Source: Colwellia sp. E2M01 | GTDB lineage: Bacteria; Pseudomonadota; Gammaproteobacteria; Enterobacterales; Alteromonadaceae | Assembly: GCF_018860585.1 (NCBI RefSeq) | Contig: NZ_JAHKPR010000030.1 | Coordinates: forward strand, 11,857-75,856 | DNA length: 64,000 nt | Direction of reading: 5' to 3' | Part shown: piece by piece, positions 48,259 to 59,074 of the stretch | How the letters are laid out: the number at the start of each line of letters is the position of its first letter | Position numbering within the stretch: position 1 is the first letter of the stretch | Translations under genes and position numbers: made by a program | The notes under the pieces: generated by a model | What the model was told of the DNA's origin: nothing | Databases searched by the model: none | Seen by the model: only the letters and a program-made list of their open reading frames with translations

Positions 48259-50346
48259 CTAATATTGTGTTTTTGTATCTACTTTAAAAATATCAATATA
48301 TTCACTAAGCTCTCGTCCGTTTGAAGTTAGATCATCTGTCATTGTCATAGTAGAGGTGGCTTGGTTCGCTAACTCACTGGAATCATCACGAACAGCACAT
48401 ATACGCTGATTTATTTCATTTGAAACCGTTGTTTGTTGAATTGTAGCCGTAGCTATTTGTGTTGCCATATCCATTACACTATCTAACTCTGTTTTAAGCA
48501 CCATAAAGGCCGACGCTGTTTCTATGACTGTTTCAACGGCTTTTGCACCTTCATTTTGTAGGTTTGCCATAATGGCAGTCGCTGATTCTGCTCCATTAAG
48601 TAACGACTCAATTTGTCGTCGAATTTGCTCTGTAGCGACTTGGGTTCTTCCCGCAAGCTCTCGCACTTCGTCCGCGACAACAGCAAAACCACGGCCCATT
48701 TCGCCGGCTCTTGCCGCTTCAATAGCAGCATTCAATGCTAATAAGTTCGTTTGCTCTGCAATCCCTTGAATAACATTAAGAATATTACTAATTTGCGCTG
48801 CTTCATTATTTAAATTTTTCACAACAACTTCTGTATTACCTAACTCAATAGTTAAGTTTTCCATGACTTTCTGACTTAACTCAGCACTCGTCACACTTTT
48901 TGAGGATATGTTATGTGCATTATCTATAGCTGTTGATGTTAGTTGAGCTACATTCGCGACTTCCTCTATGGTGGATGTCATTTCATTTATGGCAACCGAA
49001 ATGCTGTCTGTAGCAATCAACTGGTTATCAGATAGTTGCAAAGAGTGCTTCATTGATTCCGAAGCTTTTACTGTAGTTTCATTCATCGCCGATGCATGTT
49101 TTTTAACGCCAATAAGAGCCTCATTAAAACTAAAAACCAGTTTATTAAATGCACGGCTTAATTCCGACAATTCATTTTTTCCACTATCATCAATGTGAAT
49201 GCCCATATCTCGAGTTTCAGCTAAATGATTAAATGATTTAACTAGCTGAACTAATGGATTAGAAATACTCATAGCAATCCAATAAGATATTAATAAGATC
49301 AGTGCTAATAAAACTAAAACAAAGGTAATTGTATAAGTTAACTCATTATCTGCATTACTTACTCTTTCATTCTTTAATTGAATCATTTCATCGAGCACAG
49401 CAAGCTTCAGAGATTTATAAGCCTTGTCTAAATCACCTGCGACATTAAGCCAATTAACCTCGGCTCTTATAGATAAAGGGACATTTTTTCCAATAAGTTT
49501 GTAACTATCAAAAGCATCCCAGTAGGCTTGCTCAGCACTTTCAATCAAATTATTATTAATCATAAGTTCATTATAGTGCTTTAACGATTTATCGCTGGCG
49601 TATTTAGTAAAAAAAGTACGATAATCTTGCTCTAACGCTCGAAACATAACTAATTGTCCCGATGCATAACCATCAACAATGCCATTCACTACGTGATTTA
49701 TTCTTTCAGTTAGTGTAGCGCTGGAATTAGATGCTAACTGTAGAAAAAAGAATGAATTAGCTATCATGCCTAGTTTAGGATCATTATTAGCTATATTTAC
49801 AACTCGGCTAATAGTATTCACCATAAAATCACCTATACGAAGAATATCAACTGTTGTCCATATAGTTTCGTTAAATTGTGCAGATGAGATGAATTCTGTT
49901 GATGACTCTTGTCTTTTATCTACAGCTATACGAATGTATTGAAGTTTAGCTAAACGAGATTTAATGGTTTCGATATCTGACATTAACGCCGGAAATGTTT
50001 CCACACGTTGCCAATTTTCATCAATAAAAGCAATAAAATTCAAAATATCTTTTTTGGCAATTTCACGCTGATTTATCATGTCACTTTTAGCATAATTTAG
50101 AAAAGTCTGATCCTCACTATCCGCTCTAATAAATATGTTTGAAGCATCCTGCTCATTACGTAATGATATAAGAACAGGCGCCATGAAATTAACATATTCA
50201 ATTGCGAACTCTAAATCTTGCATAGACTCACGCTGTTCAAGAGAATTCATGACTCGGGAGCCTGAGAACAACATAATGATAACAACAGGGACAAGCACAA
50301 GTAAAAAAACTCTGAGCTTAACGGTAGTCATATTTAAAATATTCAT
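48259..50346 (-). CDS. methyl-accepting chemotaxis protein with large periplasmic sensor (NIT-like)
   Basis: A 695-residue chemoreceptor. A transmembrane helix (about 12-28) is followed by a periplasmic helical domain of about 300 residues resembling the nitrate/nitrite-sensing (NIT) type. A second helix (about 340-360), a HAMP linker and a cytoplasmic signalling coiled coil with the hairpin tip [19 protein letters not shown] and [15 protein letters not shown] complete it. There is no C-terminal methylation-enzyme tether. It lies 54 bases downstream of the Tat-exported TIM-barrel gene, in the same direction as the TonB receptor and GH26 genes. The context suggests sensing of a mannan-derived ligand; the ligand is not readable from the sequence. 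Confidence 0.88.
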   Translation of the reverse strand: MNILNMTTVKLRVFLLVLVPVVIIMLFSGSRVMNSLEQRESMQDLEFAIEYVNFMAPVLISLRNEQDASNIFIRADSEDQTFLNYAKSDMINQREIAKKDILNFIAFIDENWQRVETFPALMSDIETIKSRLAKLQYIRIAVDKRQESSTEFISSAQFNETIWTTVDILRIGDFMVNTISRVVNIANNDPKLGMIANSFFFLQLASNSSATLTERINHVVNGIVDGYASGQLVMFRALEQDYRTFFTKYASDKSLKHYNELMINNNLIESAEQAYWDAFDSYKLIGKNVPLSIRAEVNWLNVAGDLDKAYKSLKLAVLDEMIQLKNERVSNADNELTYTITFVLVLLALILLISYWIAMSISNPLVQLVKSFNHLAETRDMGIHIDDSGKNELSELSRAFNKLVFSFNEALIGVKKHASAMNETTVKASESMKHSLQLSDNQLIATDSISVAINEMTSTIEEVANVAQLTSTAIDNAHNISSKSVTSAELSQKVMENLTIELGNTEVVVKNLNNEAAQISNILNVIQGIAEQTNLLALNAAIEAARAGEMGRGFAVVADEVRELAGRTQVATEQIRRQIESLLNGAESATAIMANLQNEGAKAVETVIETASAFMVLKTELDSVMDMATQIATATIQQTTVSNEINQRICAVRDDSSELANQATSTMTMTDDLTSNGRELSEYIDIFKVDTKTQY

Positions 50347-50400
50347 TCTATATTACCTAATGATTAGCTTTTGAAATAATAACAATTATAAATAATGCAA

Positions 50401-51378
50401 CTACAAGCTATATTGCATTGATTTTAAAAGTTTAATTGTTGCTGAACTGCCATCATATTCTGACATGTGCTCACCTTCATACTCTGCGCTGACGGTACCT
50501 TTAAATCCTTGCCCTACAATAATACTTAATAATTTTTGGTAATTTATTGTTGATTCTTGACCGCTCTTTGTAAAAGCATGGGTTTTCGCACTTACACCTC
50601 GAGTATAAGGAGCAAGATCAATAATACCTTGGGTTCGGTCATATAAACGTTCAGGAGATAAACTCCAACCTCCCATAAAAAAGTTATCTAAATCAGTAAA
50701 TACGCCTACATTACTATGGATAGTCATTTCCATAAGCATGGCTAACCAGGCCCCATTATTTGAAGCGTTTCCATGGTTTTCCACTAAAACCTCTAACCCA
50801 TATTCCTGACCAATTTCACCTAATACTTGTAAACTTTCAGCATTTTGCTTAAGTTGTTCTAAATATGTCCCATCCCCATAAGCATTGACACGTAGCTGAG
50901 AGCAGCCTAATTCTGCAGCTGCTTCAAACCATGGTAAGTGATTGTTTATAGCTTGCTGTCTTAATATTTTATTACTACTACCTATACTTCCCATTTCATC
51001 ACACATTAATAATTTAAAAGTTACACCATCGTTATTAGCTCTACTTTTAAATTCATTCAACCAGGGTTTATCAGTAGCGTGTCCAAACCATAGAGTATTT
51101 GCTAAATCTACTTTTGATATATCAAGTTTTTTTGCAATGCTTGTAATATATCGAGGATCAATTTCCCCCTTAAGTACTAGATCTGGCTCTGAATGGAGTG
51201 TTTTTATAAATGCATTATAGTCAGCTCTACTTTCACCAAAAATAGCTCGATGAAAGGACCATTGAGATAATGAAATATCATATAATTTACTTTTGTTTTG
51301 ATCTGAACTAAACACATCAAAATGAGGTATTAAAGATGCCGCCATTATTGATTTCAAAAAATGTCTTCTATTAATCAT
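50401..51378 (-). CDS. Tat-exported sugar-phosphate isomerase/epimerase-like TIM-barrel protein
   Basis: A 325-residue protein. The N terminus MINRRHFLKSIMAASLIP carries the twin-arginine motif RRHFLK, so it is exported folded. The remainder is a xylose-isomerase-like TIM barrel (ISLSQWSFHRAIF, ELGCSQLRVNAYGDG, LEVLVENHGNASNNG, GTVSAEYEGEH), with candidate metal ligands Glu and His in VENHG and AEYEGE. Members act on sugars, inositols and keto-sugars. GAGGC precedes the ATG. It is separated from the TonB receptor gene by 162 bases that contain a strong terminator, so it may be expressed with the chemoreceptor by partial read-through or from its own promoter. Confidence 0.82.
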   Translation of the reverse strand: MINRRHFLKSIMAASLIPHFDVFSSDQNKSKLYDISLSQWSFHRAIFGESRADYNAFIKTLHSEPDLVLKGEIDPRYITSIAKKLDISKVDLANTLWFGHATDKPWLNEFKSRANNDGVTFKLLMCDEMGSIGSSNKILRQQAINNHLPWFEAAAELGCSQLRVNAYGDGTYLEQLKQNAESLQVLGEIGQEYGLEVLVENHGNASNNGAWLAMLMEMTIHSNVGVFTDLDNFFMGGWSLSPERLYDRTQGIIDLAPYTRGVSAKTHAFTKSGQESTINYQKLLSIIVGQGFKGTVSAEYEGEHMSEYDGSSATIKLLKSMQYSL

Positions 51379-51470
51379 TTGTATTGCCTCTGATTACTCT
51401 ATTATAAAAACAAAGATGGCTATTCATTTGTATAAGAAGTGATATTTACCTTTAACTGTTTACTTAAATA

Positions 51471-51496
51471 AAAAACCCTACTGAAGTAGGGTTTTT
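51471..51496. terminator. rho-independent terminator after TonB receptor gene
   Basis: An 11-bp perfect stem (AAAAACCCTAC / GTAGGGTTTTT) with a 4-base loop and T-runs in both readings, 45 bases after the stop codon of the receptor gene. Confidence 0.9.
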
Positions 51497-51540
51497 TATT
51501 TTTAGCAAAGGTAATGACTTTAATAAGCCAATTCCTTCAA

Positions 51541-54500
51541 TTACATTTTAATTTGCACCCCAATACTGTAACGACGCTCATTAAAGTTACGTTTATCAAC
51601 TAAATCATCCCATTGAAGGTATTCTTCCTGATGTTCCTCGGTCAGGTTTGTACCCTGTAAAATAACAGTAAACATATCATTGATATCATAACTTACTGAA
51701 GCATCAACATATAAGGTTGGTGCTTGGTAACGAGCAAACTTATAAGGGGCTTTAGTCGCTAAAGACATATACTTATCACTGCGGTAATTACTCGCAATAC
51801 GAGCCTGTAAGCCATCTTTTTCATACCAAAGTGCTACGTTAGCTAAATGCTCTGAGTTATCAGACATTGGTGTAGATTCACCGTAGTAATCAGTATCACC
51901 GCTTTCGCTTGGAGAATATGTATAGTTAGTCGTTAAACCAAAGCCACTCCAAATTCCAGGAAGGAAGTCAAAGCCTTGCTGATAAGTTAATTCAATACCG
52001 TTAATACTACCGCCATCACTATTAGCTTCTGTCGTTGTAGGTGTTGTACCACTATAAATGCCATCGTTAAAACCACGAACTACGCCGTCTGAATCAGGAA
52101 TAGGAAGCTCAATAGTTTGTCTACTAGTAAAAGATTCTATATCCATATAGAAAATGCCCGCACTTACCATACTTGATTCGCTAAAGTACCATTCATAAGA
52201 TAGATCAAAGTTATTTGAGCGCCACGGATCAAGATTTGGGTTACCATCTTGACTTGCAGCTGTTGCACAAAAAACAGCAGAGCCATCAGGCGCTTTTACG
52301 CCACAACCCAATGTACGAGTTACCGTAACACCTCTAGCTAAGTTATTAATATCTTGTGGTGACATCGTTTTATTATAAGCAAAACGTAAAACTTGATCTT
52401 CAGTTAAATCCAATGTCATATTTAGTGATGGTAACCAATCTTCATAACTACGTGTTGTATTGATAATACCTGCGGCTGGTGCTGGTGTGCCTAAAGCGCC
52501 ACTTACAATATATTCTACACCGTTATAAGTCGCTGTATCACCAGAGCCTGTTTCTGTTTGATCAATGTCATACTCTGTTTTTACGTAGCGAACACCAAGG
52601 TTAGCACGGTAACCTAAACCAAAAACCTCACCATCAAAATTACCTTGTAAATAAAGGTCAGTTGTTACTTCTTCTGCTTCATAAGTTCCCGACGGCTCAG
52701 GAGATTGAATAATAGTGCCATAAACCTCTTCATGATAAGCCAGTGGATTACTCATAGCTTTAGGGTCAACAAAGTATAATGAGCCTAAGCCTTCTGAACC
52801 ATGAAAATCACTAATTTGAGTGATTTTTCCTTCCATTATTGGATCAGTAAAAGCTATTGGATCAATATAAGATTCCAAAGTGCCTGGTGCTTGGCTTGCA
52901 GAGTCTTTCCAGTGTGCAAGATAAGGGTCACCATAAGCGTTAGTGTAAGCTGCAGTACCACGCCATGTTGTTCTATCTACATTTCGTTTAGCGTAACGAG
53001 CACCAAAGTCAACACTCATTAAATCTGAAGCAAAGCCATCTAGATCTAGTTCATAGGAGCCATCTATACGTAAAGCATCAAAGGTTGCATTTTGGTTTTC
53101 ACCATCTAAGTTACTTGACGTATTACTATAACGCTCAATGTTACTGCCAAATTTCTCTGTAGTTACTGAACCATCTGTTTCTGTAACATCAAGAGTCGGT
53201 AGGTTCCAAAGTTGGGTTGTGCCAACATAGCCAACACCGATTGGAATTTGTGTATAGTTTCCTGCAGGTGTACCGTCAGGTAGCATTGCTGATTGCCCGG
53301 CATAACCCCACGGATTTACATCACTTTCCACTACCCCGCCAGGGCCTTTATAAGTTGCGCCTACTTGAGAGCCATCGTTAACATAAGCGTCTACAAAGCT
53401 ATTTTGTTGTTCATTACTTGCTTCACCATGTACCCAGCGAGCTGTTAACGCTAACGCTTCACCCGCATCATAAGTAAATTCTAAATTAGTATTTAATGCT
53501 GTTTGATCTTTACTAGATGTTTCCGAGTGCACCATTGTACGTCGTGCTTGAATAGTACCATTTTGATACGAGTTATAAGCTCCGCCTACATTTTCAAACT
53601 GGCCAAAATTCGCTGAGTCTTTATCTTTGTTTTCAATAATATTTTCATGTGCGACATAATCTGTAGCGGTAAACCAACCAGTTTCAGCCTGCCATGCTTG
53701 ACTTGCAACAAAACCAGCTTGGTACCTATGTTCGGTCAGCTCAGTATAAAACACATCCGCTGTAACACTAAAACTTTCACTGATTTCATGTTGAATAGAT
53801 AGGTTTAAACCGTCACGTTCACGCTCAATAAATTGGTTTGATGCTTGATGACCTTGAAAGGCATAGTAAACATCGTCTAGTCTGCCGTTACCATTAGCAT
53901 CCACATCATCTTGTACGAAGTTGATACTTTCTGAAGCATTAAAGCCCCATTCATTACCCGCAGAGCCATTTTGATAGTCAGCTAAAGTAGAGTCATCGTG
54001 CGACATGCTTAGTGAAATACCTGTCTCACTATTTAAGTTATAACCAATAAAAGCAGAGAGCTTACCATCTGTCTCTGTACCTAAAGAGCCTTTAGCCGCT
54101 TCAACTTTACCTAATGCAGTCCAACCTTCATCTAACATCAGTGGACGGTTAGTTTTTAAATTAATAGTACCTGATAAACCGCCCGATAAATATTTAGCTT
54201 GAGATGATTTGATAACCTCTAAACCAGACACTAAAGTTGATGGAATATCAGAAAAATCTGGTTGTACAGTACTGATAGAACCAGCGGCTAACATTTGCTC
54301 ACCGTTTAGGGTGGTGGCAACTTGAGAAACGCCACGAATATTTACTTTACCGCCTTCACCCGCTGAACGAGTAATTTGTATACCTGTTATACGCTGTAAA
54401 GAGTCAGCAATAGTTGCATCCGGTAGTTTACCTATATCTGTAGCGTTAATAGTATCGACAACAGAGCTAGAGTAGCGCTTGTCATTCATTGATTTAACTA

Positions 54501-54678
54501 ATGATCCGCGAAGACCACGTACGATAATTACTTCTGGTTCAGCTTCAGCTTTATTAACTTCTGAAGCTATATTCGCTTCAGCTTCTGCTGCATATAAAGG
54601 CGATGAACTTAAAAATACACCGGCTAAGATACTTGCTGTGATTATGTTCTTTTTAAATACTTTATTGTTGGAAGTCAT
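51541..54678 (-). CDS. TonB-dependent receptor for manno-oligosaccharides (predicted)
   Basis: A 1045-residue outer-membrane transporter with a signal peptide ending about residue 29. The plug starts with a region of the Xanthomonas/Caulobacter oligosaccharide type (VVDTINATDIGKLPDATIADSLQRITGIQI, then GGKVNIRGV). A 22-strand barrel ends at FNERRYSIGVQIKM. A glycan substrate is inferred from its operon: it lies 89 bases downstream of the GH26 mannanase gene with no hairpin in between, under the operators at 57209 and 57266. No SusD-type lipoprotein is present. AGGA seven bases before the ATG supports the start. Confidence 0.92.
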   Translation of the reverse strand: MTSNNKVFKKNIITASILAGVFLSSSPLYAAEAEANIASEVNKAEAEPEVIIVRGLRGSLVKSMNDKRYSSSVVDTINATDIGKLPDATIADSLQRITGIQITRSAGEGGKVNIRGVSQVATTLNGEQMLAAGSISTVQPDFSDIPSTLVSGLEVIKSSQAKYLSGGLSGTINLKTNRPLMLDEGWTALGKVEAAKGSLGTETDGKLSAFIGYNLNSETGISLSMSHDDSTLADYQNGSAGNEWGFNASESINFVQDDVDANGNGRLDDVYYAFQGHQASNQFIERERDGLNLSIQHEISESFSVTADVFYTELTEHRYQAGFVASQAWQAETGWFTATDYVAHENIIENKDKDSANFGQFENVGGAYNSYQNGTIQARRTMVHSETSSKDQTALNTNLEFTYDAGEALALTARWVHGEASNEQQNSFVDAYVNDGSQVGATYKGPGGVVESDVNPWGYAGQSAMLPDGTPAGNYTQIPIGVGYVGTTQLWNLPTLDVTETDGSVTTEKFGSNIERYSNTSSNLDGENQNATFDALRIDGSYELDLDGFASDLMSVDFGARYAKRNVDRTTWRGTAAYTNAYGDPYLAHWKDSASQAPGTLESYIDPIAFTDPIMEGKITQISDFHGSEGLGSLYFVDPKAMSNPLAYHEEVYGTIIQSPEPSGTYEAEEVTTDLYLQGNFDGEVFGLGYRANLGVRYVKTEYDIDQTETGSGDTATYNGVEYIVSGALGTPAPAAGIINTTRSYEDWLPSLNMTLDLTEDQVLRFAYNKTMSPQDINNLARGVTVTRTLGCGVKAPDGSAVFCATAASQDGNPNLDPWRSNNFDLSYEWYFSESSMVSAGIFYMDIESFTSRQTIELPIPDSDGVVRGFNDGIYSGTTPTTTEANSDGGSINGIELTYQQGFDFLPGIWSGFGLTTNYTYSPSESGDTDYYGESTPMSDNSEHLANVALWYEKDGLQARIASNYRSDKYMSLATKAPYKFARYQAPTLYVDASVSYDINDMFTVILQGTNLTEEHQEEYLQWDDLVDKRNFNERRYSIGVQIKM

Positions 54679-54767
54679 GCTTCATTCCTATTTTTTAATT
54701 ATAATTATAATTCGTTGGCTGGAAATATATCCCCGCCAGCCAACGTATTTAATGTTGCAAATAACGA

Positions 54768-57119
54768 TTACTCAGCTTCTGCATTTACAAACTCGACTTT
54801 GTCAATGTAAAATTGAGCCGGTGTTGCTGTGTTATCTGGTCCCATAAATCTAACGCCAAAACCTCCGATTACAGGAATTTCAGATACATCAATTGAAAGT
54901 TCTACTCCACCATCAACCACTGCTACTGTATCGCCTTGATTCCATCCACCATCAGGATCTTTCGCAAATAACATTGCCGTAACTCCTGCTCCAGCATCTT
55001 TAACATTCGCTGTAATTTTCAAGGTTGTTACATCACCTAAAACTAAGCCGCCTTCCGGGTAAACTTGTAAAATAACATCATCATCACCCGCTTCTAGCTG
55101 AACAATACCTGATAATGAATTATCTCCATCAGCAGCCCAATCTTGTGCTAACTGAATTCCCTCTATTGGAGACCAATTATTTTGGAACTCCCATTTACCT
55201 GTTCCTTCAGATTCAAAACTTTCATAAATACCCGCTTCAGTTTTTGGTACGCCACCAGGAACATCATCTAGGTTCAGTACACCTTCAGCGGCATAGTTAG
55301 TAGCAATAACACCATCTTTAGCACCATCAGGGCCAATCAATGAAGCTGAATCCCATGTTTCTGAATTCCAAGTAATAAAGAAAGACCACCAAGCATCTTG
55401 CTCATGCATAACCGCAACATCAGGAATTGTGCCGGTTTCAGTTAACGCAACCAATTTTGTACCATCATGACGATCTTTTAACGTGGTATATTGACCTTTA
55501 AAGGTAGCTTTATCATCATTACGAGGATCGGCATAACCGTCATAACCAACAATATCTACATAGTTATCGCCAGGGTACCAGTCATTACTTAAATCTTTAG
55601 TGTGGGTGAAAACCCAAATTAAATTGTTTAAAGCATGATCAACCGTTAAACGGTCATACATTAACATCCATAATTCTTTCAACGCATCTGGGCCGGCAGC
55701 TCCCCACCAAAACCACTCACCTTGTGCTTCATGTAATGGACGCCAAAGTACAGGAATACCTGCATCAGCAAGTTTTTTCAATTCAACGGCAACAAGATCA
55801 ATATCTACTAATAATTCATTATATTCTGCACTATTCTTATCCGCTAAAGCTGCAGCTAAATCAAAAGTACTTCCCTCACCAGGTTTATCGCTGTCTGAGT
55901 AAAAGCTACCTGTTGTACCTGGGTTACCACTTGGTGCACGCCAGTGATGTAATACAGATACAATAATGTTTTTAGCTTGATGTTCAGCAATAATTGACTC
56001 AGTTAAACCAGTAGAATCAGTGGTGGAAGAAGCTGAATAATCCATAAAGTCAAATGCCACAATAGCAGGGGCATCACCACCGGTTTGCGCAACAACTTTA
56101 TCGTATTCAATCAGCGGGAAAGCACCATCAACTTTTGTTGGGAATTCTGTTTGTCCTGTTAATGTAGCTTTAACATAGTTATCACTTAAAAATTCCATTA
56201 ATGCTTTAGCTTCTACAGTTGCCAGATCATTAACTAATTCAGGTGCAACAGGTAGAGGCTCACTAGGGGTAGCTGCAGGTAATAACTCTACATAATCAAC
56301 TCGGTAATAATTCCAACCACAACACACTTCAATAATATTATCACCTGCGTTGAGTGAAAATGTACCAACGCGAAGACCAGAAAATTGACCTGTTGCTGAA
56401 AGTTCAACATCTACTGGAGCACCATTAACAATAACTTGCCCTTGCTTACCACCATAATCACCAGGTATAGCATAGCCTAGATACACAGTGTAATAAGAAG
56501 CTTTATCAAGTGTTGCCGTAAAGGTTACTGATGCACCTGGTAATATATCTGATGTTGCGCCAGTACCAGAGAAACCAGGTAAATAATGATCATCGCCTTC
56601 TGAGGCTATATTCACATCACCTTTTAGCACAGCGACAGTGTCGTCTTCTGCTTCTAATCGAACTTTTAAAGCAGGGTCAAAAACAACAGCAGTTACTTCA
56701 TCTACCAAAGGCTCGTTATTATTATCTAAAACGACTTCGCCATCAGTGCCAATTACTGACAAAGTAAAAACAAAAGACTCTAAACCATCAACAATCGGTG
56801 CCTCAAAAGATATTTCAGCTTGAGTAGGATCGGCAATTTCAATAGTTGTTCCGCCAGTTTGTGTCCAAAGTAGAGTTTCACCTGATACTGTTCCAGTTAA
56901 GCGACCTTTGAGGGTAACTTCACTTCCTGGCGAGTATTCACCATTTTCTGGTGCAAGCACCCCTAGCGGTCTAGCTTCTGGAGCATAAACCACATCGCCA
57001 TTGTTTAGGCTAGCTTCTTCAACACAGCCAGCTAAACCGGCGGTTAATGTACTAGCTAGTATAATGCTACTAACTGCACTGCTAATTTTTTTTAATTTGA
57101 AATTTAGTAGTTTATTCAT
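54768..57119 (-). CDS. GH26 beta-mannanase lipoprotein with CBM35 and C-terminal mannan-binding-like module
   Basis: A 783-residue lipoprotein with lipobox LAGC (Cys32). An Ig/PKD-like domain (45-148) and a CBM35 (about 152-281, LEAEDDTVAV to YYRVDYVEL) precede a GH26 barrel (about 300-620). The barrel has acid/base Glu464 in WRPLHEAQGEWFWWG and nucleophile Glu561 in ALTETGTIPD, both characteristic of GH26 mannanases. A C-terminal beta-sandwich (630-783) resembles mannan-binding CBM27/23-type domains. GAGGA five bases before ATG supports the start. It is first in the operon with the TonB receptor; a surface or periplasmic lipoprotein that trims mannan for import fits. The two upstream operators are shared with pgi-zwf-edd on the other strand. 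Confidence 0.92.
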   Translation of the reverse strand: MNKLLNFKLKKISSAVSSIILASTLTAGLAGCVEEASLNNGDVVYAPEARPLGVLAPENGEYSPGSEVTLKGRLTGTVSGETLLWTQTGGTTIEIADPTQAEISFEAPIVDGLESFVFTLSVIGTDGEVVLDNNNEPLVDEVTAVVFDPALKVRLEAEDDTVAVLKGDVNIASEGDDHYLPGFSGTGATSDILPGASVTFTATLDKASYYTVYLGYAIPGDYGGKQGQVIVNGAPVDVELSATGQFSGLRVGTFSLNAGDNIIEVCCGWNYYRVDYVELLPAATPSEPLPVAPELVNDLATVEAKALMEFLSDNYVKATLTGQTEFPTKVDGAFPLIEYDKVVAQTGGDAPAIVAFDFMDYSASSTTDSTGLTESIIAEHQAKNIIVSVLHHWRAPSGNPGTTGSFYSDSDKPGEGSTFDLAAALADKNSAEYNELLVDIDLVAVELKKLADAGIPVLWRPLHEAQGEWFWWGAAGPDALKELWMLMYDRLTVDHALNNLIWVFTHTKDLSNDWYPGDNYVDIVGYDGYADPRNDDKATFKGQYTTLKDRHDGTKLVALTETGTIPDVAVMHEQDAWWSFFITWNSETWDSASLIGPDGAKDGVIATNYAAEGVLNLDDVPGGVPKTEAGIYESFESEGTGKWEFQNNWSPIEGIQLAQDWAADGDNSLSGIVQLEAGDDDVILQVYPEGGLVLGDVTTLKITANVKDAGAGVTAMLFAKDPDGGWNQGDTVAVVDGGVELSIDVSEIPVIGGFGVRFMGPDNTATPAQFYIDKVEFVNAEAE

Positions 57120-57208
57120 AATATCCTCGTTGAATCCCCATTTTTTAATATGTATTTTATTTTTTAATTATTCTTGATTATTTTATTATAGACTAAAAAA
57201 CCAAACCA

Positions 57209-57220
57209 TGAACCGGTTCA
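57209..57220. promoter_or_regulatory. predicted LacI-type operator (GH26 / pgi intergenic)
   Basis: A perfect TGAACCGGTTCA in the divergent region between the GH26 gene and pgi. Confidence 0.82.
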
Positions 57221-57265
57221 CATAAATAACAATAAAAATCCGGTAAAGCCTTTCAAATAAAAGAA

Positions 57266-57277
57266 TGAACCGGTATG
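57266..57277. promoter_or_regulatory. second, degenerate operator (GH26 / pgi intergenic)
   Basis: TGAACCGGTATG keeps the left half and centre. It lies 57 bases from the perfect site, closer to pgi. Confidence 0.55.
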
Positions 57278-57389
57278 ATTGATTAATCTTAAACCAATTT
57301 AAATGAATTTTTTTAACTTTACAACCATAAATTAAAATTAATTTCGATAACTTTGAATATTACCTTACACAAAGAATTTGAGGCACATT

Positions 57390-59033
57390 ATGAAAAATAG
57401 AGCATTATTATCTAGTTGGCAAAAACTAAAAAACCTAGCAGAACAGAATAAAAACGTCCATATGAACGACTTGTTTGCTATTGATAAACAAAGGTTTGAA
57501 AAACTATCAATTGAATTACCATCATTATTGCTCGATTATTCGAAAAACTTAATTACTGATGAAACAATGGCGTCTTTAATGAGTCTTGCTCGAGAGTGCG
57601 AGGTAGAGGGTTGGCGTGAAAAAATGTTTTCTGGTAATAAAATTAACTTTACAGAAAATAGAGCGGTATTACATACAGCGCTTAGAAGCAGAACTTCAAA
57701 GCCTCTTAATTTAGACGGTGTAAATATCACCGATGATATCAATAATTCATTATCTAAAATGAAGATTTTTACTGATAAAGTCCGTCAAGGTCAGTGGTTA
57801 GGTTTTTCAGGAAAGCGCATCACAGATATTGTAAGCATTGGGGTAGGTGGGTCAAATTTAGGTCCTCAAATGGTTACAGAAGCACTACATCAATATAGTG
57901 ATCATTGCTTGAATGTACACTATGTATCTAATGTAGATGGTACTCAAATCGCTGATACTCTGCGACCTTTAAACCCTGAAAAAGTATTATTCATCATATC
58001 TAGTAAAACATTCACCACATCAGAAACGATGACTAACGCAAAAACAGCTTTAAAATGGCTTACCTCTGCGTCATTTGATGACACCGCTGTTGAAAAACAT
58101 TTTATCGCCGTCAGTGCAAATAAAGAAAATGTTATAAATTTTGGTATCAAAGCAGAAAATATTTTTGATATGTGGGATTGGGTCGGCGGTAGGTTTTCAT
58201 TATGGTCGGCTATCGGTTTACCTATTGCACTTTATTTAGGTTTTGAAAAGTTTCTTGAGTTACTTGATGGCGCAAATGAAATTGATCAACACTTTTGTAA
58301 TGCGCCACTTGAAGAAAACGCGCCGGTTATTCTTGCCCTTTTAAGTGTATGGAATTGCACGTTTTTAGGAGCACAGTCACAAGCTTTATTACCATACGAT
58401 CAACCTTTACATATGTTATCGGCATATATGCAACAAGCTGAAATGGAAAGTAATGGTAAATCGGTCTCTTGGGAGGGTGATTCTATTGAATATCCAACAG
58501 TACCTACAATATGGGGTGAAATAGGAATTAATGGTCAACACGCTTTTTACCAATATTTACATCAAAGCAATAATATTGTTCCTGCAGATTTTATTGGCTC
58601 TGTTGAAAGTGTTACCCCAGTACAAGGGCACCACGAAACCTTAATGGCTAACTTTTTTGCACAAACCCAAGCCCTAATGGCTGGTGTGGATGAAGAGCAA
58701 GTTAGAATTGATTTAAAGGCTAAAGGGTATACCCAAGAATATATAGATAAAGTGGCCTCACATAAAGTACATAAAGGAAATCGCCCCACAAATACGATTT
58801 TAATGGAACGTATTTCACCTAAATCTATTGGTAGCCTAATTGCTTTATACGAACATAAAATATTTGTGCAAGGCATTATATTGCAGATTTGTTCTTTTGA
58901 TCAGTGGGGTGTTGAACTAGGTAAAGGACTAGCAAACAGCATTCAACAAGAGTTACTTACAGGTCAAGTAAGCCATAAACACGACTCATCGACAAAATCC
59001 TTACTTAAATATTACATGAATAAAAAGAAATAA
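57390..59033 (+). CDS. pgi: glucose-6-phosphate isomerase
   Basis: Interconverts fructose-6-phosphate and glucose-6-phosphate (547 residues, cytoplasmic). The phosphate-binding ISSKTFTTSETMTNA, the PGI signature GGRFSLWSAIGLP, catalytic QQAEMESNGKS, GQHAFYQYLHQ and GVELGKGLANSI blocks are present and in order. The ATG at 57390 with GAGG seven bases upstream is preferred to the TTG at 57378. It is first in the pgi-zwf-edd operon with regulon operators upstream, so this copy is probably dedicated to mannan carbon: fructose-6-phosphate made from mannose is turned to glucose-6-phosphate for the Entner-Doudoroff route. Confidence 0.95.
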   Translation: MKNRALLSSWQKLKNLAEQNKNVHMNDLFAIDKQRFEKLSIELPSLLLDYSKNLITDETMASLMSLARECEVEGWREKMFSGNKINFTENRAVLHTALRSRTSKPLNLDGVNITDDINNSLSKMKIFTDKVRQGQWLGFSGKRITDIVSIGVGGSNLGPQMVTEALHQYSDHCLNVHYVSNVDGTQIADTLRPLNPEKVLFIISSKTFTTSETMTNAKTALKWLTSASFDDTAVEKHFIAVSANKENVINFGIKAENIFDMWDWVGGRFSLWSAIGLPIALYLGFEKFLELLDGANEIDQHFCNAPLEENAPVILALLSVWNCTFLGAQSQALLPYDQPLHMLSAYMQQAEMESNGKSVSWEGDSIEYPTVPTIWGEIGINGQHAFYQYLHQSNNIVPADFIGSVESVTPVQGHHETLMANFFAQTQALMAGVDEEQVRIDLKAKGYTQEYIDKVASHKVHKGNRPTNTILMERISPKSIGSLIALYEHKIFVQGIILQICSFDQWGVELGKGLANSIQQELLTGQVSHKHDSSTKSLLKYYMNKKK

Positions 59034-59074
59034 CTTTAGCTCGTATCAACATTTATCTAAAAAAGTGAAATCTC

